Positions 8,211 to 17,876 of a stretch of 64,000 bases of DNA are shown in pieces. Below the pieces are notes generated by a model that ran no database searches, had not been told where the DNA came from, and saw only the letters and a list, made by a program, of their open reading frames with translations. The stretch is from positions 1 to 64,000 of the forward strand of contig CAYORX010000001.1 of assembly GCA_964406505.1 (NCBI GenBank), written 5' to 3'. Every line of letters starts with the position of its first letter. Positions within the stretch are counted from its first letter, which is position 1. The stretch comes from DTU015 sp964406505. Lineage in GTDB: Bacteria; Bacillota; Sulfobacillia; Fermentithermobacillales; Fermentithermobacillaceae. The translations under genes were made by a program, and so were the position numbers.

Positions 8211-9470
8211 TCAAAACGGGAAAGCTTTAGGAATTAGGAAAGAAAGCAGTAAGCCTCCTAGAATGAAAATGGGGATCCCGGTTACGACAAAATCAGTGAA
8301 CTTGTACCCGCCGCGATGATACACGATAACGTTTGGAGGGGTACCAATAGGCGTGGCGATGGCGATTGATGTTGCTTGACACAAAGCCATCAACAAAGGC
8401 GCGGGACTAACACCTAACTTGCCGGCCATAGCAATACACACGGGTGCAAGTATGCTGGTGGCTGCGGTATGGGACATAAACTGGGCTAGCCCGCCTGAGA
8501 AAAAAATCAAAGTTGCCGTTAACGTAAAAGGTGTAGGGTTTTTTATCGAGTGTGTAAGAAACTCCGCAAGGACATCAGCGGTGCCTGTCTTTTGCATTGC
8601 TAACCCTAAGGGTTGCATGCCGCCTAGAAGAAGTATAGCTGTCCACTCAATGCTATCGGTGAATTCATCCATTGTGATACAACCTGTTACTACCGTGAGA
8701 ATCGCCCCGATCATTGCTATAACCGGCAAGTTTAATCCGTAATCAGAAACTTCGTTTTCAAACAACATAGCAGTAACAACTAATACTATGATAATTATGG
8801 CTATTCCCATTTTATGTTTTCTGTGTCCAACTTGCGTTTTTGATTGAGCATCTGCCGGAAGTCTGGCGGGAATCTGCTTTTTGCCGATAAAAATCATATA
8901 AAGTACGGCCACAGATACGACGGGTAAGGAAACCTTTGCGAAATCGAAAAAGCTAAAGGAACTGCCTGTAGCCCCTTTAAGTGCATCTTGCGCGATCATG
9001 TTTGGAGGTGTTCCTACTAGAGTGAGCATTCCTCCCAAAGAAGCACCATAGGCTAAGGGCATCAACAAGGTGCTGGCGCTTGTTGATGCTTTTTTTGCCA
9101 CTGATATGATGATTGGAGCCATTACGATAGCGGTTCCGGTATTACTTGTAAACGCCGAGAGAAAGGCTGCGGAACTCATAATGAAACCGATAAGCCTCAA
9201 TTCACTTTTGCCTGCAAATTTAACGATGCTTTCGCCTATTCGGTTACAGACTCCGGTGCGGAAAAGCGCTTCTCCGATCGGACACATGAATAACACCAGC
9301 AAGGTTGTATTATTTGAAAATCCGGTAAGCACTTCTTTTGCTGGCAAAATTCCAGTAATAGCTAAACATGACATTATCGCAAGCGGTGTAATTCCTAGGG
9401 GAATAAGCTCCGTGACAAAAAGCAAAATTGCTCCCGCAAGTATAAGTAAAGTGATAGTAATTTGTGACAT
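8211..9470 (-). CDS. SLC13/DASS-family anion transporter
   Basis: A 419-residue transporter with about 11 membrane spans, in the divalent-anion:sodium symporter branch of the ion transporter superfamily. Two family repeats are visible: SNTGTAIVMAPI with TLVGTPPN in the first half, and SHTAATSILAPV with IGTPPNVIVY in the second. The SNT/SHT and GTPPN loops form the sodium and carboxylate site in this family. Likely substrates are dicarboxylates, citrate, sulfate or a related anion, with import driven by sodium. A run of G (GGGG) lies about 13 bases before the ATG. It is isolated between the minus-strand hydrolase operon and the divergent MGMT-like gene. Confidence 0.9.
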   Translation of the reverse strand: MSQITITLLILAGAILLFVTELIPLGITPLAIMSCLAITGILPAKEVLTGFSNNTTLLVLFMCPIGEALFRTGVCNRIGESIVKFAGKSELRLIGFIMSSAAFLSAFTSNTGTAIVMAPIIISVAKKASTSASTLLMPLAYGASLGGMLTLVGTPPNMIAQDALKGATGSSFSFFDFAKVSLPVVSVAVLYMIFIGKKQIPARLPADAQSKTQVGHRKHKMGIAIIIIVLVVTAMLFENEVSDYGLNLPVIAMIGAILTVVTGCITMDEFTDSIEWTAILLLGGMQPLGLAMQKTGTADVLAEFLTHSIKNPTPFTLTATLIFFSGGLAQFMSHTAATSILAPVCIAMAGKLGVSPAPLLMALCQATSIAIATPIGTPPNVIVYHRGGYKFTDFVVTGIPIFILGGLLLSFLIPKAFPF

Positions 9471-9702
9471 TGTGGATTAAACCCCTTTGCTCCTACACGT
9501 ATTTTGATGTTTCATACTTAATACCTTAACTTCTTCTTGTTGTCATCACAAACCCAAAAATTTTTTAATTATCAGTTGTTCTCCGTTTTAATTATAGAAA
9601 TTGCGCTTTAGCAGGTAAATTGAGGCGTGCTACATAATAATAAAGGGTGTTGTGTATTAAGAACAGGTTTTCGAAAATCTTAACAGAAAGGCCGCTAGAA
9701 TT

Positions 9703-10017
9703 ATGAGTCAAGACTTTTTATTCCAACAAATCTACGATGTGGTTGCACAAATTCCGTCAGGAAAAGTCGCCACTTACGGGCAGATTGCAGACATGGTTGG
9801 AAGACCCCGAGGTGCTAGAACTGTTGGCTGGGCTTTACATAGTGTTCCCGAACACCTGGGGCTTCCCTGTCACAGAGTGATTAATCAATCAGGCGAACTT
9901 GCCCCAAAACATGTTTTCGGGGGATATGAGATTCAACGGGAACTTTTGGAGTCAGAAGGGGTAAAGTTTGAATCTAACGGCAAAGTTGATTTAGAGAAAT
10001 GTTTGTGGTGTCCATAA
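9703..10017 (+). CDS. MGMT-like DNA-binding domain protein with reactive cysteine
   Basis: A 104-residue protein made of the C-terminal DNA-binding/alkyltransferase domain of the O6-alkylguanine-DNA alkyltransferase family alone. The helix-turn-helix and arginine finger (GARTVGWAL, Arg39) and the active-site PCHRV (Cys56) are present. The alkyltransferase-like (ATL) proteins, which only bind damage, usually have Trp or another residue in place of this Cys. Retention of Cys means true alkyl transfer is possible, although the N-terminal domain of full-length Ogt is missing. AGAAAGG lies about ten bases before the ATG. It is monocistronic and divergent from the anion transporter. Confidence 0.9.
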   Translation: MSQDFLFQQIYDVVAQIPSGKVATYGQIADMVGRPRGARTVGWALHSVPEHLGLPCHRVINQSGELAPKHVFGGYEIQRELLESEGVKFESNGKVDLEKCLWCP

Positions 10018-10050
10018 TGTTATGTTTTATTATATTTATGCTAGACACTA

Positions 10051-10209
10051 ACCGTGCATTTTCGTAAAATTGCTATGGAGAGCGGCCCCGCATTTACTAT
10101 ACCGATCGACCCCGGGCATCAGTATACCGGACACCGGCTGTTTGTCGGCCCAGCATGGAAAGTTGGTATGCCGTCGAAAACAATTCGCGATTTTGATTTT
10201 ATCAATTAG
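10051..10209 (+). CDS. Possible small ORF, GC-rich, or gene fragment
   Basis: In the 237-base gap before the first peptide transport operon there is an open frame from GTG 10051 (or ATG 10075) to TAG 10207. It encodes 44-52 residues rich in Pro, Gly and aromatic residues (for example IPIDPGHQY and FVGPAWKVGMPSK). This stretch is visibly richer in G and C than its surroundings. There is no clear ribosome site. It could be a small protein or the C-terminal remnant of a transferred gene; I do not recognise it. An ATTAGCTAAT palindrome overlaps its stop at 10205-10214. Confidence 0.3.
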   Translation, partial: TVHFRKIAMESGPAFTIPIDPGHQYTGHRLFVGPAWKVGMPSKTIRDFDFIN

Positions 10210-10254
10210 CTAATCAAAAAGAAAAATTCAAGGGTTTTAGGGGGAAAGCGAATT

Positions 10255-11880
10255 ATGAATAAGCACTGTTTATTTGTTTGGGTGATTTTGGGGTTATGTA
10301 TATTTATTGCGATTAGTGCATGTAAGCCCATATCTGATCAAAGTTCTAATGCGAAAGAAGCTGAGAACAAAGAATTGATAATTGGTACATATATGCCTAT
10401 AACTACTTTAGTCCCGTGGAAGACCACGTCAGATGGAGACGGTTATATTCTACACCAAATTTACCACACCTTAGTAGAAATAAATAAACAGTCAGATTTT
10501 ACTCCTGGTCTTGCTAGGGAGTGGGAATGCTCTGATGATGGATTGACATGGACTTTTTATCTAAGAGATGATGTTTATTGGCATAGAGGTAATGAACTGT
10601 TTGGCGATGAGAAAATACAGGTGACTGCTGAAGATGTTAAATTTTCTTTTGAATATTTTTTGCAGCCTGAAAATGGTTCAGTACGTTATGCTAATTTGGT
10701 CGAATCTATCGATAAGATCGAAGTTGTTGACGACCTCACAGTGCAGTTTACCACAAAAGATATAGATGTTTTGTTTGAATATCTAGTATTCCAAAATTAT
10801 ATTATCCCCCGTAAAGGAATTGAAACTGATTGGGATTTCCACGCTCATCCTGTAGGATCTGGGGCCTATAAGTTTGTTGAACACGCTATTGATTCTCATG
10901 TAACTTTGGTCAAGAATGATGACTTTTGGCGGCAGCCTGCTTTAGACAAAATAACATTTAAAATCATTACCAATACATCAATTGCAGCTATGGCTTTGCA
11001 GAATAAAGAAATAGATATTGCTCTTTCTATCTCGCCGACCGATATAGGTGCTATTGTTGATAAGGATTATCTTGTGCTCACCGATAGCGGTGCCGGTTTG
11101 TATCGCTGGGCGGGTTTCAATTGTTCAATGCCACTTTTTCAGGATCCGGAAATCAGAAGGGCGCTAGCAATGGCGATCGATATGGATGCTGCGGTAGATG
11201 CTATTTTCGCGAATGATGCCGGAGTAGAATTGGCGATAAGGGCATATGGTCCAATCCCTGTTGAACGGCCAGGTTCTGCCCAAGAACGTTGGAAGGAAGT
11301 TGCTCCTCAGTATGATCCGGAAGGCGCGATGAAAATATTGGAATCTAAAGGCTGGTCCAAGGATCAAGACGGCATGTATACGAAAAATGGTAAAAGATTT
11401 AGCTTTACTATCCAGGTTGGTAATAATGATGCCAATCGAGAAAAGTTAGCTGTAATAATGGCATCTCAACTAACCAAAATCGGGATTGATGCAAAAACTA
11501 AAGCCATTGAATGGGGCACCCATGTTACTGATCTCATCGAAGGTAATGTTGAAATCTATATTGTGGGTGGATACAGCCACTTAGACGGACCCATGTGTCT
11601 CATGCATACCGATTTGGAGTCTCATTGTCCCAATGCCGGATACTCTAATACACAAGTAGATGCTTTATTACAAAAGGCATGGAATACTCTAGACTATGGT
11701 GCTCGTTCTGAATTGCTCACTCAGGCAAGTACGATCTTTGTTTCTGAGGCTGCCCATCTAGGAGGTTATTTTGAATATTCTCAGGTCGGATACAATAAAC
11801 GTGTCACTGATTTTGATTACGCTTCTGTTTACCCGGCACTATGTAGCACCGAAAGAAACGTTGGAATCTCCGAACGATAA
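10255..11880 (+). CDS. Peptide-type ABC transporter substrate-binding lipoprotein (SBP_bac_5), first operon
   Basis: The extracellular receptor of the first transport operon, 541 residues, in the DppA/OppA/NikA family. A lipoprotein signal peptide ends in AISAC at about 19-23, so the protein is anchored to the outer membrane face by lipidated Cys. The mature protein has the family landmarks: LAREWECSDDGLTWTFYLRDDV near the start and VGSGAYKF around 200. A GGGGGAAAG site precedes the ATG. The substrate is not predictable; peptides, opines, nickel chelates or sugars are all known in the family. Permeases and ATPases follow directly, with about 90 bases before the first permease. Confidence 0.92.
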   Translation: MNKHCLFVWVILGLCIFIAISACKPISDQSSNAKEAENKELIIGTYMPITTLVPWKTTSDGDGYILHQIYHTLVEINKQSDFTPGLAREWECSDDGLTWTFYLRDDVYWHRGNELFGDEKIQVTAEDVKFSFEYFLQPENGSVRYANLVESIDKIEVVDDLTVQFTTKDIDVLFEYLVFQNYIIPRKGIETDWDFHAHPVGSGAYKFVEHAIDSHVTLVKNDDFWRQPALDKITFKIITNTSIAAMALQNKEIDIALSISPTDIGAIVDKDYLVLTDSGAGLYRWAGFNCSMPLFQDPEIRRALAMAIDMDAAVDAIFANDAGVELAIRAYGPIPVERPGSAQERWKEVAPQYDPEGAMKILESKGWSKDQDGMYTKNGKRFSFTIQVGNNDANREKLAVIMASQLTKIGIDAKTKAIEWGTHVTDLIEGNVEIYIVGGYSHLDGPMCLMHTDLESHCPNAGYSNTQVDALLQKAWNTLDYGARSELLTQASTIFVSEAAHLGGYFEYSQVGYNKRVTDFDYASVYPALCSTERNVGISER

Positions 11881-11967
11881 CTTTAGATTATTTTCATGAT
11901 TTAAATAGATTCTATAGAGGCAACTTTGTTACCCTAAAGAGTTCCCTTTTTAGAAAGAAGTGATGTT

Positions 11968-12930
11968 ATGTGGGCCTATATTGGGCGGCGAACGCTCCAA
12001 GCCATTCCAACGCTTTTGGCGGTATCATTTTTGATATTTTCGTTGTTATATATAACACCTGGCGATCCTGTCGAACTCATTTTGGGCACGGAAGATCAAA
12101 ATATTTCGCCTGTGCAAAGAGAACTTGTGGAGAAACAGTGGGGTTTGGATAAGCCATTTTTTACCCGTTATTTTGCGTTTGTCGTAAAGGCAATTCAAGG
12201 GGATTTAGGAGTATCTTATGCCACCGGCCAGCCAGTATTTGAAAGCATCATGGCCCGTATGCCAGCAACTCTGATTCTTACTATAGTTTCAACAGCTTTA
12301 TCTTTAATTATATCTTTGCCTTTGGGAATTCTTGCGGCTCTTAAACATAATAGCATATGGGATTCGATAGCTACGGTGTTGGCTACCATAAGTGTTTCAC
12401 TACCTAGGTTTTGGTTTGGGCTTGTGTTGATCATCTTTTTTTCGCTTAAACTTCGTTGGTTGCCTATTATCGGTACGGTAACTCTTGCCCAGGGCTTTGG
12501 GCAATTAGTCAGGTTTATGATTCTACCTGTAATTTCATTAATGCTAAGTATGGCAGCTACTCTAGCCAGAATAACTCGCTCAGGCATGATTGATATTTTG
12601 AATCAAGACTACGTCCGATATGCCCGAAGCAAAGGGCTAAAAGAAGCGGTTGTGATTTGGGGTCATGCCTTCAAAAATGTCATGATACCTGTTATTACGG
12701 TTATTGGTGGCGAAATAGGAGGGCTCTTAGGTGGTGCTGTTGTAACGGAATCTATATTTTCATGGCCTGGAGTAGGGCGGCTAGCGGTAAATTCTATATA
12801 CAAGCGCGATTACCCTATGATACAGGGTATAACATTGCTACTATGTACAAGCTATTTAATCATCAATTTAGTGGTTGACATAATCTATGTATGGATCGAT
12901 CCCCGTATTCAACTAGATAACAAAATGTAA
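11968..12930 (+). CDS. Peptide-type ABC permease, DppB/OppB-like, first operon
   Basis: The first of two membrane subunits of the importer, 320 residues with six membrane spans. It has the DppB/OppB N-terminal signature (GRRTLQAIPTLLAVSFLIF) and the LITPGDPV-type motif after the first helix. The cytoplasmic loop YVRYARSKGLKEAVVIWGHAFKN is the EAA motif that docks onto the ATPases. It ends only 16 bases before the next permease start, so the two are co-translated. Closest in type to dipeptide/opine transporters. Confidence 0.92.
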   Translation: MWAYIGRRTLQAIPTLLAVSFLIFSLLYITPGDPVELILGTEDQNISPVQRELVEKQWGLDKPFFTRYFAFVVKAIQGDLGVSYATGQPVFESIMARMPATLILTIVSTALSLIISLPLGILAALKHNSIWDSIATVLATISVSLPRFWFGLVLIIFFSLKLRWLPIIGTVTLAQGFGQLVRFMILPVISLMLSMAATLARITRSGMIDILNQDYVRYARSKGLKEAVVIWGHAFKNVMIPVITVIGGEIGGLLGGAVVTESIFSWPGVGRLAVNSIYKRDYPMIQGITLLLCTSYLIINLVVDIIYVWIDPRIQLDNKM

Positions 12931-12946
12931 AAAGGAAATGGCTGAT

Positions 12947-13873
12947 ATGATACAACGAAAGAACTCAACGGTGGATACCCTACAGATTTTTCCTTCATCG
13001 GACATAGATGATGAGAAACTGAACACGACATCTTATTGGCTAATTGTGTTGAGGCGATTTAGTAGGAATAAACTTGCGGTTTTGGGGTCTGTGCTGATCA
13101 CAGTGATTTCAGTCTTATGCGCTTTTGCACCGCTCTTTACACCTTATGATCCTATAGTTGATTTGGATTTATCTAGTATGTGTAAACCCATAGGGTTTCC
13201 CGGTCATCCATTAGGTACCGACGATTTAGGCAGAGATATTTGGTGTAGACTGCTTTACGGTGGTCGAATATCAGTGATTACGGGTTTGTCTGTTGCTATG
13301 AGTTCAGCAGCAATAGGTATTGCCGTGGGTCTTTTCGGTGGATACTACGGGGGCGTGGTCGAAAGCGTTTTAATGCGCTTCACAGATATTATGCTGTCTT
13401 TTCCCTTTTTAGTCGTATCTATTGCGATTATGTCTGTTTTGGGTTCTAGTCAACGAAATGTAATCATAGCCCTTGCGATTGTTGGGTGGCCAAAATTTGC
13501 GCGACTAACCCGCGGGCAAGTACTTGTCATAAAACAAACTGAATACGTTGAATCGGCCAAAGTAGCAGGATTTAGCGATATGCGAATTATATTTAATCAC
13601 ATTTTGCCGAATTGTGTGGGACCACTCATAGTGCAAGGTACTTTATCCATCGGCGGCGCTATTTTATCATCTGCAAGTTTAAGCTATTTAGGGTTAGGCA
13701 CTGATGCGGCATCTCCTGATTGGGGGCTTATGCTTAGCCAAGGACATGACTATCTTCGTGTGGCTCCAAATTTGACCACTATCCCGGGCATTGCCATTTC
13801 TATCACGGTTCTAGCTGTAAATTGGATTGGGGACGGGCTTCGTGACGCATTCGATCCAAAGATGAGAAAGTAG
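12947..13873 (+). CDS. Peptide-type ABC permease, DppC/OppC-like, first operon
   Basis: Second membrane subunit, 308 residues with a cytoplasmic N-tail and six spans. It carries the OppC N-terminal pattern (RRFSRNKLAVLGSVLI), the GTDDLGRDIWCRLLYGGRIS motif and the EAA loop around YVESAKVAGFSDMRIIFNHILPN. The start at ATG 12947 is favoured because AAAGGAA lies about ten bases upstream; an ATG at 12938 in the same frame abuts that site too closely. It pairs with the preceding permease to form the transmembrane pore. Confidence 0.92.
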   Translation: MIQRKNSTVDTLQIFPSSDIDDEKLNTTSYWLIVLRRFSRNKLAVLGSVLITVISVLCAFAPLFTPYDPIVDLDLSSMCKPIGFPGHPLGTDDLGRDIWCRLLYGGRISVITGLSVAMSSAAIGIAVGLFGGYYGGVVESVLMRFTDIMLSFPFLVVSIAIMSVLGSSQRNVIIALAIVGWPKFARLTRGQVLVIKQTEYVESAKVAGFSDMRIIFNHILPNCVGPLIVQGTLSIGGAILSSASLSYLGLGTDAASPDWGLMLSQGHDYLRVAPNLTTIPGIAISITVLAVNWIGDGLRDAFDPKMRK

Positions 13874-13891
13874 GTGTAGGTAATAACAGCG

Positions 13892-14869
13892 ATGACGAAA
13901 CTTCTAGAAATCAAAAATCTTCGTACAAGGTTTCATACACCCGAAGGGATTGTTAATGCTGTGGACGGCGTATCTCTAGTCCTTAAAACAGGTGAAACGT
14001 TGGCACTTGTGGGGGAATCAGGATGCGGAAAAACAGTAACGGCGCTTTCATTAATGCGCCTGTTGCCCCCTACAGCAATTATAAGCACTGATTATTTTGA
14101 GTTAAATGGTAAAAAGATAGTCAATTTAACGAAAGAAGCTGCTCGTGAGATACGCGGTTCAACTATTTCCATGGTATTTCAAGAGCCTATGACTTCGCTT
14201 AATCCTGTTTATAAAATCCAAAAGCAACTTAGCGAGGTATTTCGTTTACATAACCCAGGTATATCTCGAAACGAAGTTAAACTGCGTTCAATACGGATTT
14301 TGAAAAGCGTAGGAATATCAAATCCTGAAGAACGCTTACAGGTGTATCCGCATCAACTCTCCGGAGGACTTAGGCAGCGCGTTATGTTAGCTATTTCTTT
14401 GGCTTCTAATCCTAAAATTTTAATCGCTGATGAACCTACCACTGCTCTTGATGTTACCGTACAAGCCCAGATTTTAAAGTTAATAAAAACGCTTCAAAAG
14501 CGTTTTGGTATGGCTATTTTGATGATCACCCATGATTTCGGGGTGGTTTCAGAAATAGCGGATCGAGTGGCCGTAATGTATGCAGGTCAGATCGTGGAAG
14601 AGGGCAAATTGGAAGATATATTTACGGATCCTTGGCACCCGTACACAAAAATGTTGATTCTTTCAATTCCTGGATTCAAGACTATTCGAGGTGAACGGCT
14701 AAAAACTATCAGCGGTGCGGTGCCTAATGCACTTAACTATCCCGCAGGTTGTAGATTTTCACCCTGTTGTCCTTATGCTATGAAAATATGTAAACGGAAA
14801 CAACCCCGGCGATATGTTAAAGACGATCGGAATGTGAGTTGTCATTTAAGGTGTGCTGTGGATGAATGA
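13892..14869 (+). CDS. Peptide-type ABC ATPase, DppD/OppD-like, first operon
   Basis: One of the two cytoplasmic ATPases, 325 residues. Walker A is GESGCGKT, the Q-loop reads FQEPMTSLNP, the signature is LSGGLRQRV, Walker B is ILIADEPT and the switch His is in MITHDFG. The C-terminal oligopeptide-transporter extension with conserved cysteines (CRFSPCCPYAMKIC) is present; in some family members this region binds an iron-sulfur cluster. Its stop overlaps the ATG of the next gene, so the two ATPases are translationally coupled in a fixed ratio. Confidence 0.93.
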   Translation: MTKLLEIKNLRTRFHTPEGIVNAVDGVSLVLKTGETLALVGESGCGKTVTALSLMRLLPPTAIISTDYFELNGKKIVNLTKEAAREIRGSTISMVFQEPMTSLNPVYKIQKQLSEVFRLHNPGISRNEVKLRSIRILKSVGISNPEERLQVYPHQLSGGLRQRVMLAISLASNPKILIADEPTTALDVTVQAQILKLIKTLQKRFGMAILMITHDFGVVSEIADRVAVMYAGQIVEEGKLEDIFTDPWHPYTKMLILSIPGFKTIRGERLKTISGAVPNALNYPAGCRFSPCCPYAMKICKRKQPRRYVKDDRNVSCHLRCAVDE

Positions 14870-15833
14870 CTGCATTATAAATATCAAGGATTTAAAAGTA
14901 TATTTTCCCGTAAAAGCCGGAGTTTTTCAAAAAACTGTTGGTCAAATAAAAGCTATTGATGGAGTGAACTTGGTTATTCGCAAAGGTGAAACCTTGGGCT
15001 TAGTAGGCGAATCGGGCTGTGGCAAAACTACTTTGGGACGGTCAATCGCGCGGCTTAATACGCCGGTCAGTGGAAAGATTATTTTTGATGGGAAAGCTGA
15101 TATTCTCAAACTTGAAGGTAAGGAACTCCGCAAACTCCGTCGCAAAATACAAATGGTATTTCAAGACCCTTATTCATCACTTAATCCCCGCCATACGGTA
15201 AAAAGGCTAATCGGAGAAGTGCTGAAAGTCAAGATGGGTTTGAAAAAAAATGAAATAGACGTTCGCATTGCTCAATTGTTAAAGCAGGTTGATCTTAACC
15301 CAATATATGCCGAACGTTATCCCCACGAGTTTTCGGGTGGACAACGGCAGCGTATAGCCATCGCAAAAGCTATCGCATTGGAACCTGAATTTTTGATTTG
15401 TGATGAAGCGGTGTCGGCATTAGATGTTTCTATTCGATCGCAAATAATAAATTTGTTAATAGATTTAAAACGGCAGTATCCTAACATGGCTTACTTGTTT
15501 ATTTCTCACGAGCTTAATATAGTTGAGCACATCGCAGATCGTGTAGCTGTCATGTATTTAGGCAAAATTGTAGAGTTGGCCGACAACTCAGAATTGTTTG
15601 ATCATCCTTTACATCCCTACACTCAAGCGTTGTTTTCTGCAAATCCAGTCTTGGCGGGAAGGAAGAAAAGGAATCGTATTATATTGAAGGGCGAAGTACC
15701 CAACGCGATTAATGTACCCGAAGGATGTAGATTTCATCCCAGATGTTTTTCTGCAACGAGGATTTGCTTTGAGAAAGAACCTCGTTTAGAAGAAAAGACA
15801 CCATCCCATTGGGTTGCATGTCATATAGTCTAA
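14862..15833 (+). CDS. Peptide-type ABC ATPase, DppF/OppF-like, first operon
   Basis: Second ATPase of the first importer, 323 residues. Walker A GESGCGKT, Q-loop FQDPYSSLNPR, signature FSGGQRQRI, Walker B FLICDEAVSALD and switch His in FISHELN are all present, along with the C-terminal cysteine-containing extension. In Walker B the residues CDEA replace the usual DEP, a common variant in OppF. The start is ATG 14862, eight bases after AAGGTG and overlapping the previous stop. A weak hairpin with a T-run follows at 15945-15964. Confidence 0.93.
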   Translation: MNDCIINIKDLKVYFPVKAGVFQKTVGQIKAIDGVNLVIRKGETLGLVGESGCGKTTLGRSIARLNTPVSGKIIFDGKADILKLEGKELRKLRRKIQMVFQDPYSSLNPRHTVKRLIGEVLKVKMGLKKNEIDVRIAQLLKQVDLNPIYAERYPHEFSGGQRQRIAIAKAIALEPEFLICDEAVSALDVSIRSQIINLLIDLKRQYPNMAYLFISHELNIVEHIADRVAVMYLGKIVELADNSELFDHPLHPYTQALFSANPVLAGRKKRNRIILKGEVPNAINVPEGCRFHPRCFSATRICFEKEPRLEEKTPSHWVACHIV

Positions 15834-16186
15834 CCGCGATTACGCTCCTTTTTTCAAGGCGTTTATCGAGATAATTAAGTCAAAGTAGAAGGATTTTAGA
15901 AAATTATGTCGAATTATCAAGTTGTTCGAAATTAACGTATAAATAAACCGGCTTCAACGGTTTTAAATGTACGTTTCTTCCATTTTTTCAGAATTTCCAT
16001 AACAATGTTGTAATATCGGCAATGTATGAATTTTAACAATTTTTTAAAATATATTGTACCGCATGTTATTTACATTATAAAAACCGCTATTGAAAGAGGT
16101 GATCCAACATATATCGATTAGGGGAAATGCGGTTTCAGCAATTTTAGTTATACAATACAAAACATATGAAGGAGAGAATTAAGCGT
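15834..16186. other. Intergenic region between the two peptide transport operons
   Basis: About 350 A+T-rich bases. It holds a terminator-like hairpin at 15945-15964, then a candidate promoter for the second operon (TTGTAC at 16054-16059, 16 bases, TATAAA at 16076-16081; the -35 is poor). A 7-base inverted repeat AAACCGC/GCGGTTT (16081-16087, 16129-16135) in the leader could be an operator or an RNA hairpin. No gene is seen. Confidence 0.4.
15945..15964 (+). terminator. Weak hairpin with T-run after the first transport operon
   Basis: AAACCG (15945-15950), loop of seven, CGGTTT (15958-15963) and a T-run. The 6-base stem is short, so it may only attenuate. It lies about 110 bases past the last gene of the first operon. 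Confidence 0.4.
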
Positions 16187-17848
16187 ATGGCAAAAAAGAA
16201 CTTAAGGCTTATGACGATTTTATTGTCTGTGTGTCTTATTATCGGTCTTGTAGGATGTACAACTGAAACACCGGCCGACAACGGCGAATCTTCTACACCC
16301 GGCGAAATGGAAAGCATTATTAGGTTTGGGCGTGATTGGCCCACATACTCAGATCCCGGAGTTGGCAGTAGTTTTACGTGCCAAGTAGCTCATGCAAATA
16401 TTTACGATCCTTTGGTATTTCCGAACATTGATGGAACGGTAAGACCACATATAGCTACTGATTGGAAAGTTTCAGAAGATGGTTTAGTTTACACTTTCAA
16501 AATCAGGCAAGATGTCAAATTTCACAGTGGGAACCTTCTAAAAGCTTCTGACGTAGCCTTTAGCATGAACCGTCTTTTAAATATTGGTGAAGGTTTTTCA
16601 CATCTTTATCACGGCGTGATAAAGGAGTGTTATGCTATTGATGATGAGACTGTAGTTATGGAATTGAACTACACTTTCGGTCCGTTCGTGAATTCATTAG
16701 TGCGATTTTATGTAGTGGAAGAGGATTTGGTAATGGCTAATGCCGACAAATCAGTCGATACTTACGGTGAGTTCGGTGATTACGGAAAGAGCTGGATGCT
16801 CACTAACGACGCTGGATCGGGCCCTTTTAAGATTAAAGAGGTTAAACTTGAAGAATATATAATTGGCGAATGCTTTGACGACTACTTCTTAGGTTGGGAA
16901 GAAAATGCCCCGAAATACTTTATGCTTACCAACTTAAACGATCCAGTAGCGCAAAGAACTGCTTTTGCTAACAAAGAGTTAGAGATTGCTCGTGACAATC
17001 TTCCACAGGAAACATATGCTGAGATCGATAAATTGGGCGGGATAGTTGTAAGTAAAGATGCTTCTGGTGGTTGGAACATGATGCTTAACACCAGGGTAGC
17101 ACCAACAGATTGCGTATATTTTCGCAAGGCCCTTGCTCATGCTTTTGATTATGGTACTTTGACTGAATCTATTCTCCCGGGATCAGTTCCGTCTACCGGG
17201 CCTGTTGCTTCCGTATTATTTGGAAAAAACCACGATCTTCCTGGCTATGATTATGATTTGGAAAAAGCCAGCGAAATGCTCTCTAAATCAAAATATGCTG
17301 ATGATCCAGATAAGTGGTTTGTCTCAGTGGCGTGGTGTGCTGAGGTTCCCGAACAAGAAAAAATGTCTCTTATGTTCCAAGCCAGTCTTAAAGAAATCGG
17401 TATCACTCTAGAGATCACAAAAACGCCTTTTTCAGTTATGACTGCTAATGCCCAGACCATCGAGACTACGCCCAATGCATCTATAGTTTTATGGAGCCCT
17501 AGCTTTTTAGAAGCCGGAGACGTGTTTAAGTCGCGTTACCATTCAGATGCTACAGGTTCATGGGAACAGATGGAATGGTTGTTGGATAAGGAACTTGACA
17601 AAATGATCGACGACGCTTTATCAACCATCGATGATGACGAACGAGAAAAAAAGTATCAAGAGATTGAGGAATACATTTATGATCTATGCCCCACTATTTG
17701 GATGTGTTCCAATGACTCGAAATTTGCGGTGCAGCCTTATGTTGAATGGCCAATTGCTACTTATCATAAGGAAAATGTTCCTGCATTGCTACCTGGAGGT
17801 TTTGATCTGTATTTCCGCGATTGCAAGGTATTTTTAGATAAAAAGTAA
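16187..17848 (+). CDS. Peptide-type ABC transporter substrate-binding lipoprotein, second operon
   Basis: The receptor for the second importer, 553 residues, SBP_bac_5 family. The lipoprotein signal ends in LVGC at about 20-23. ATG 16187 is chosen because it yields a canonical lipoprotein signal and has GGAG 12 bases upstream, whereas the in-frame ATG at 16166 lacks a site. Family features include TDWKVSEDGLVYTFKIRQDVKFHSG and a long C-terminal lobe. It is not a recent copy of the first receptor, since the two share only the fold-level pattern. The downstream amidase and deacylase genes suggest its ligand contains amide bonds. Confidence 0.92.
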   Translation: MAKKNLRLMTILLSVCLIIGLVGCTTETPADNGESSTPGEMESIIRFGRDWPTYSDPGVGSSFTCQVAHANIYDPLVFPNIDGTVRPHIATDWKVSEDGLVYTFKIRQDVKFHSGNLLKASDVAFSMNRLLNIGEGFSHLYHGVIKECYAIDDETVVMELNYTFGPFVNSLVRFYVVEEDLVMANADKSVDTYGEFGDYGKSWMLTNDAGSGPFKIKEVKLEEYIIGECFDDYFLGWEENAPKYFMLTNLNDPVAQRTAFANKELEIARDNLPQETYAEIDKLGGIVVSKDASGGWNMMLNTRVAPTDCVYFRKALAHAFDYGTLTESILPGSVPSTGPVASVLFGKNHDLPGYDYDLEKASEMLSKSKYADDPDKWFVSVAWCAEVPEQEKMSLMFQASLKEIGITLEITKTPFSVMTANAQTIETTPNASIVLWSPSFLEAGDVFKSRYHSDATGSWEQMEWLLDKELDKMIDDALSTIDDDEREKKYQEIEEYIYDLCPTIWMCSNDSKFAVQPYVEWPIATYHKENVPALLPGGFDLYFRDCKVFLDKK

Positions 17849-17876
17849 TGTAGGGGTTTTAACAATAGCTATGGGT

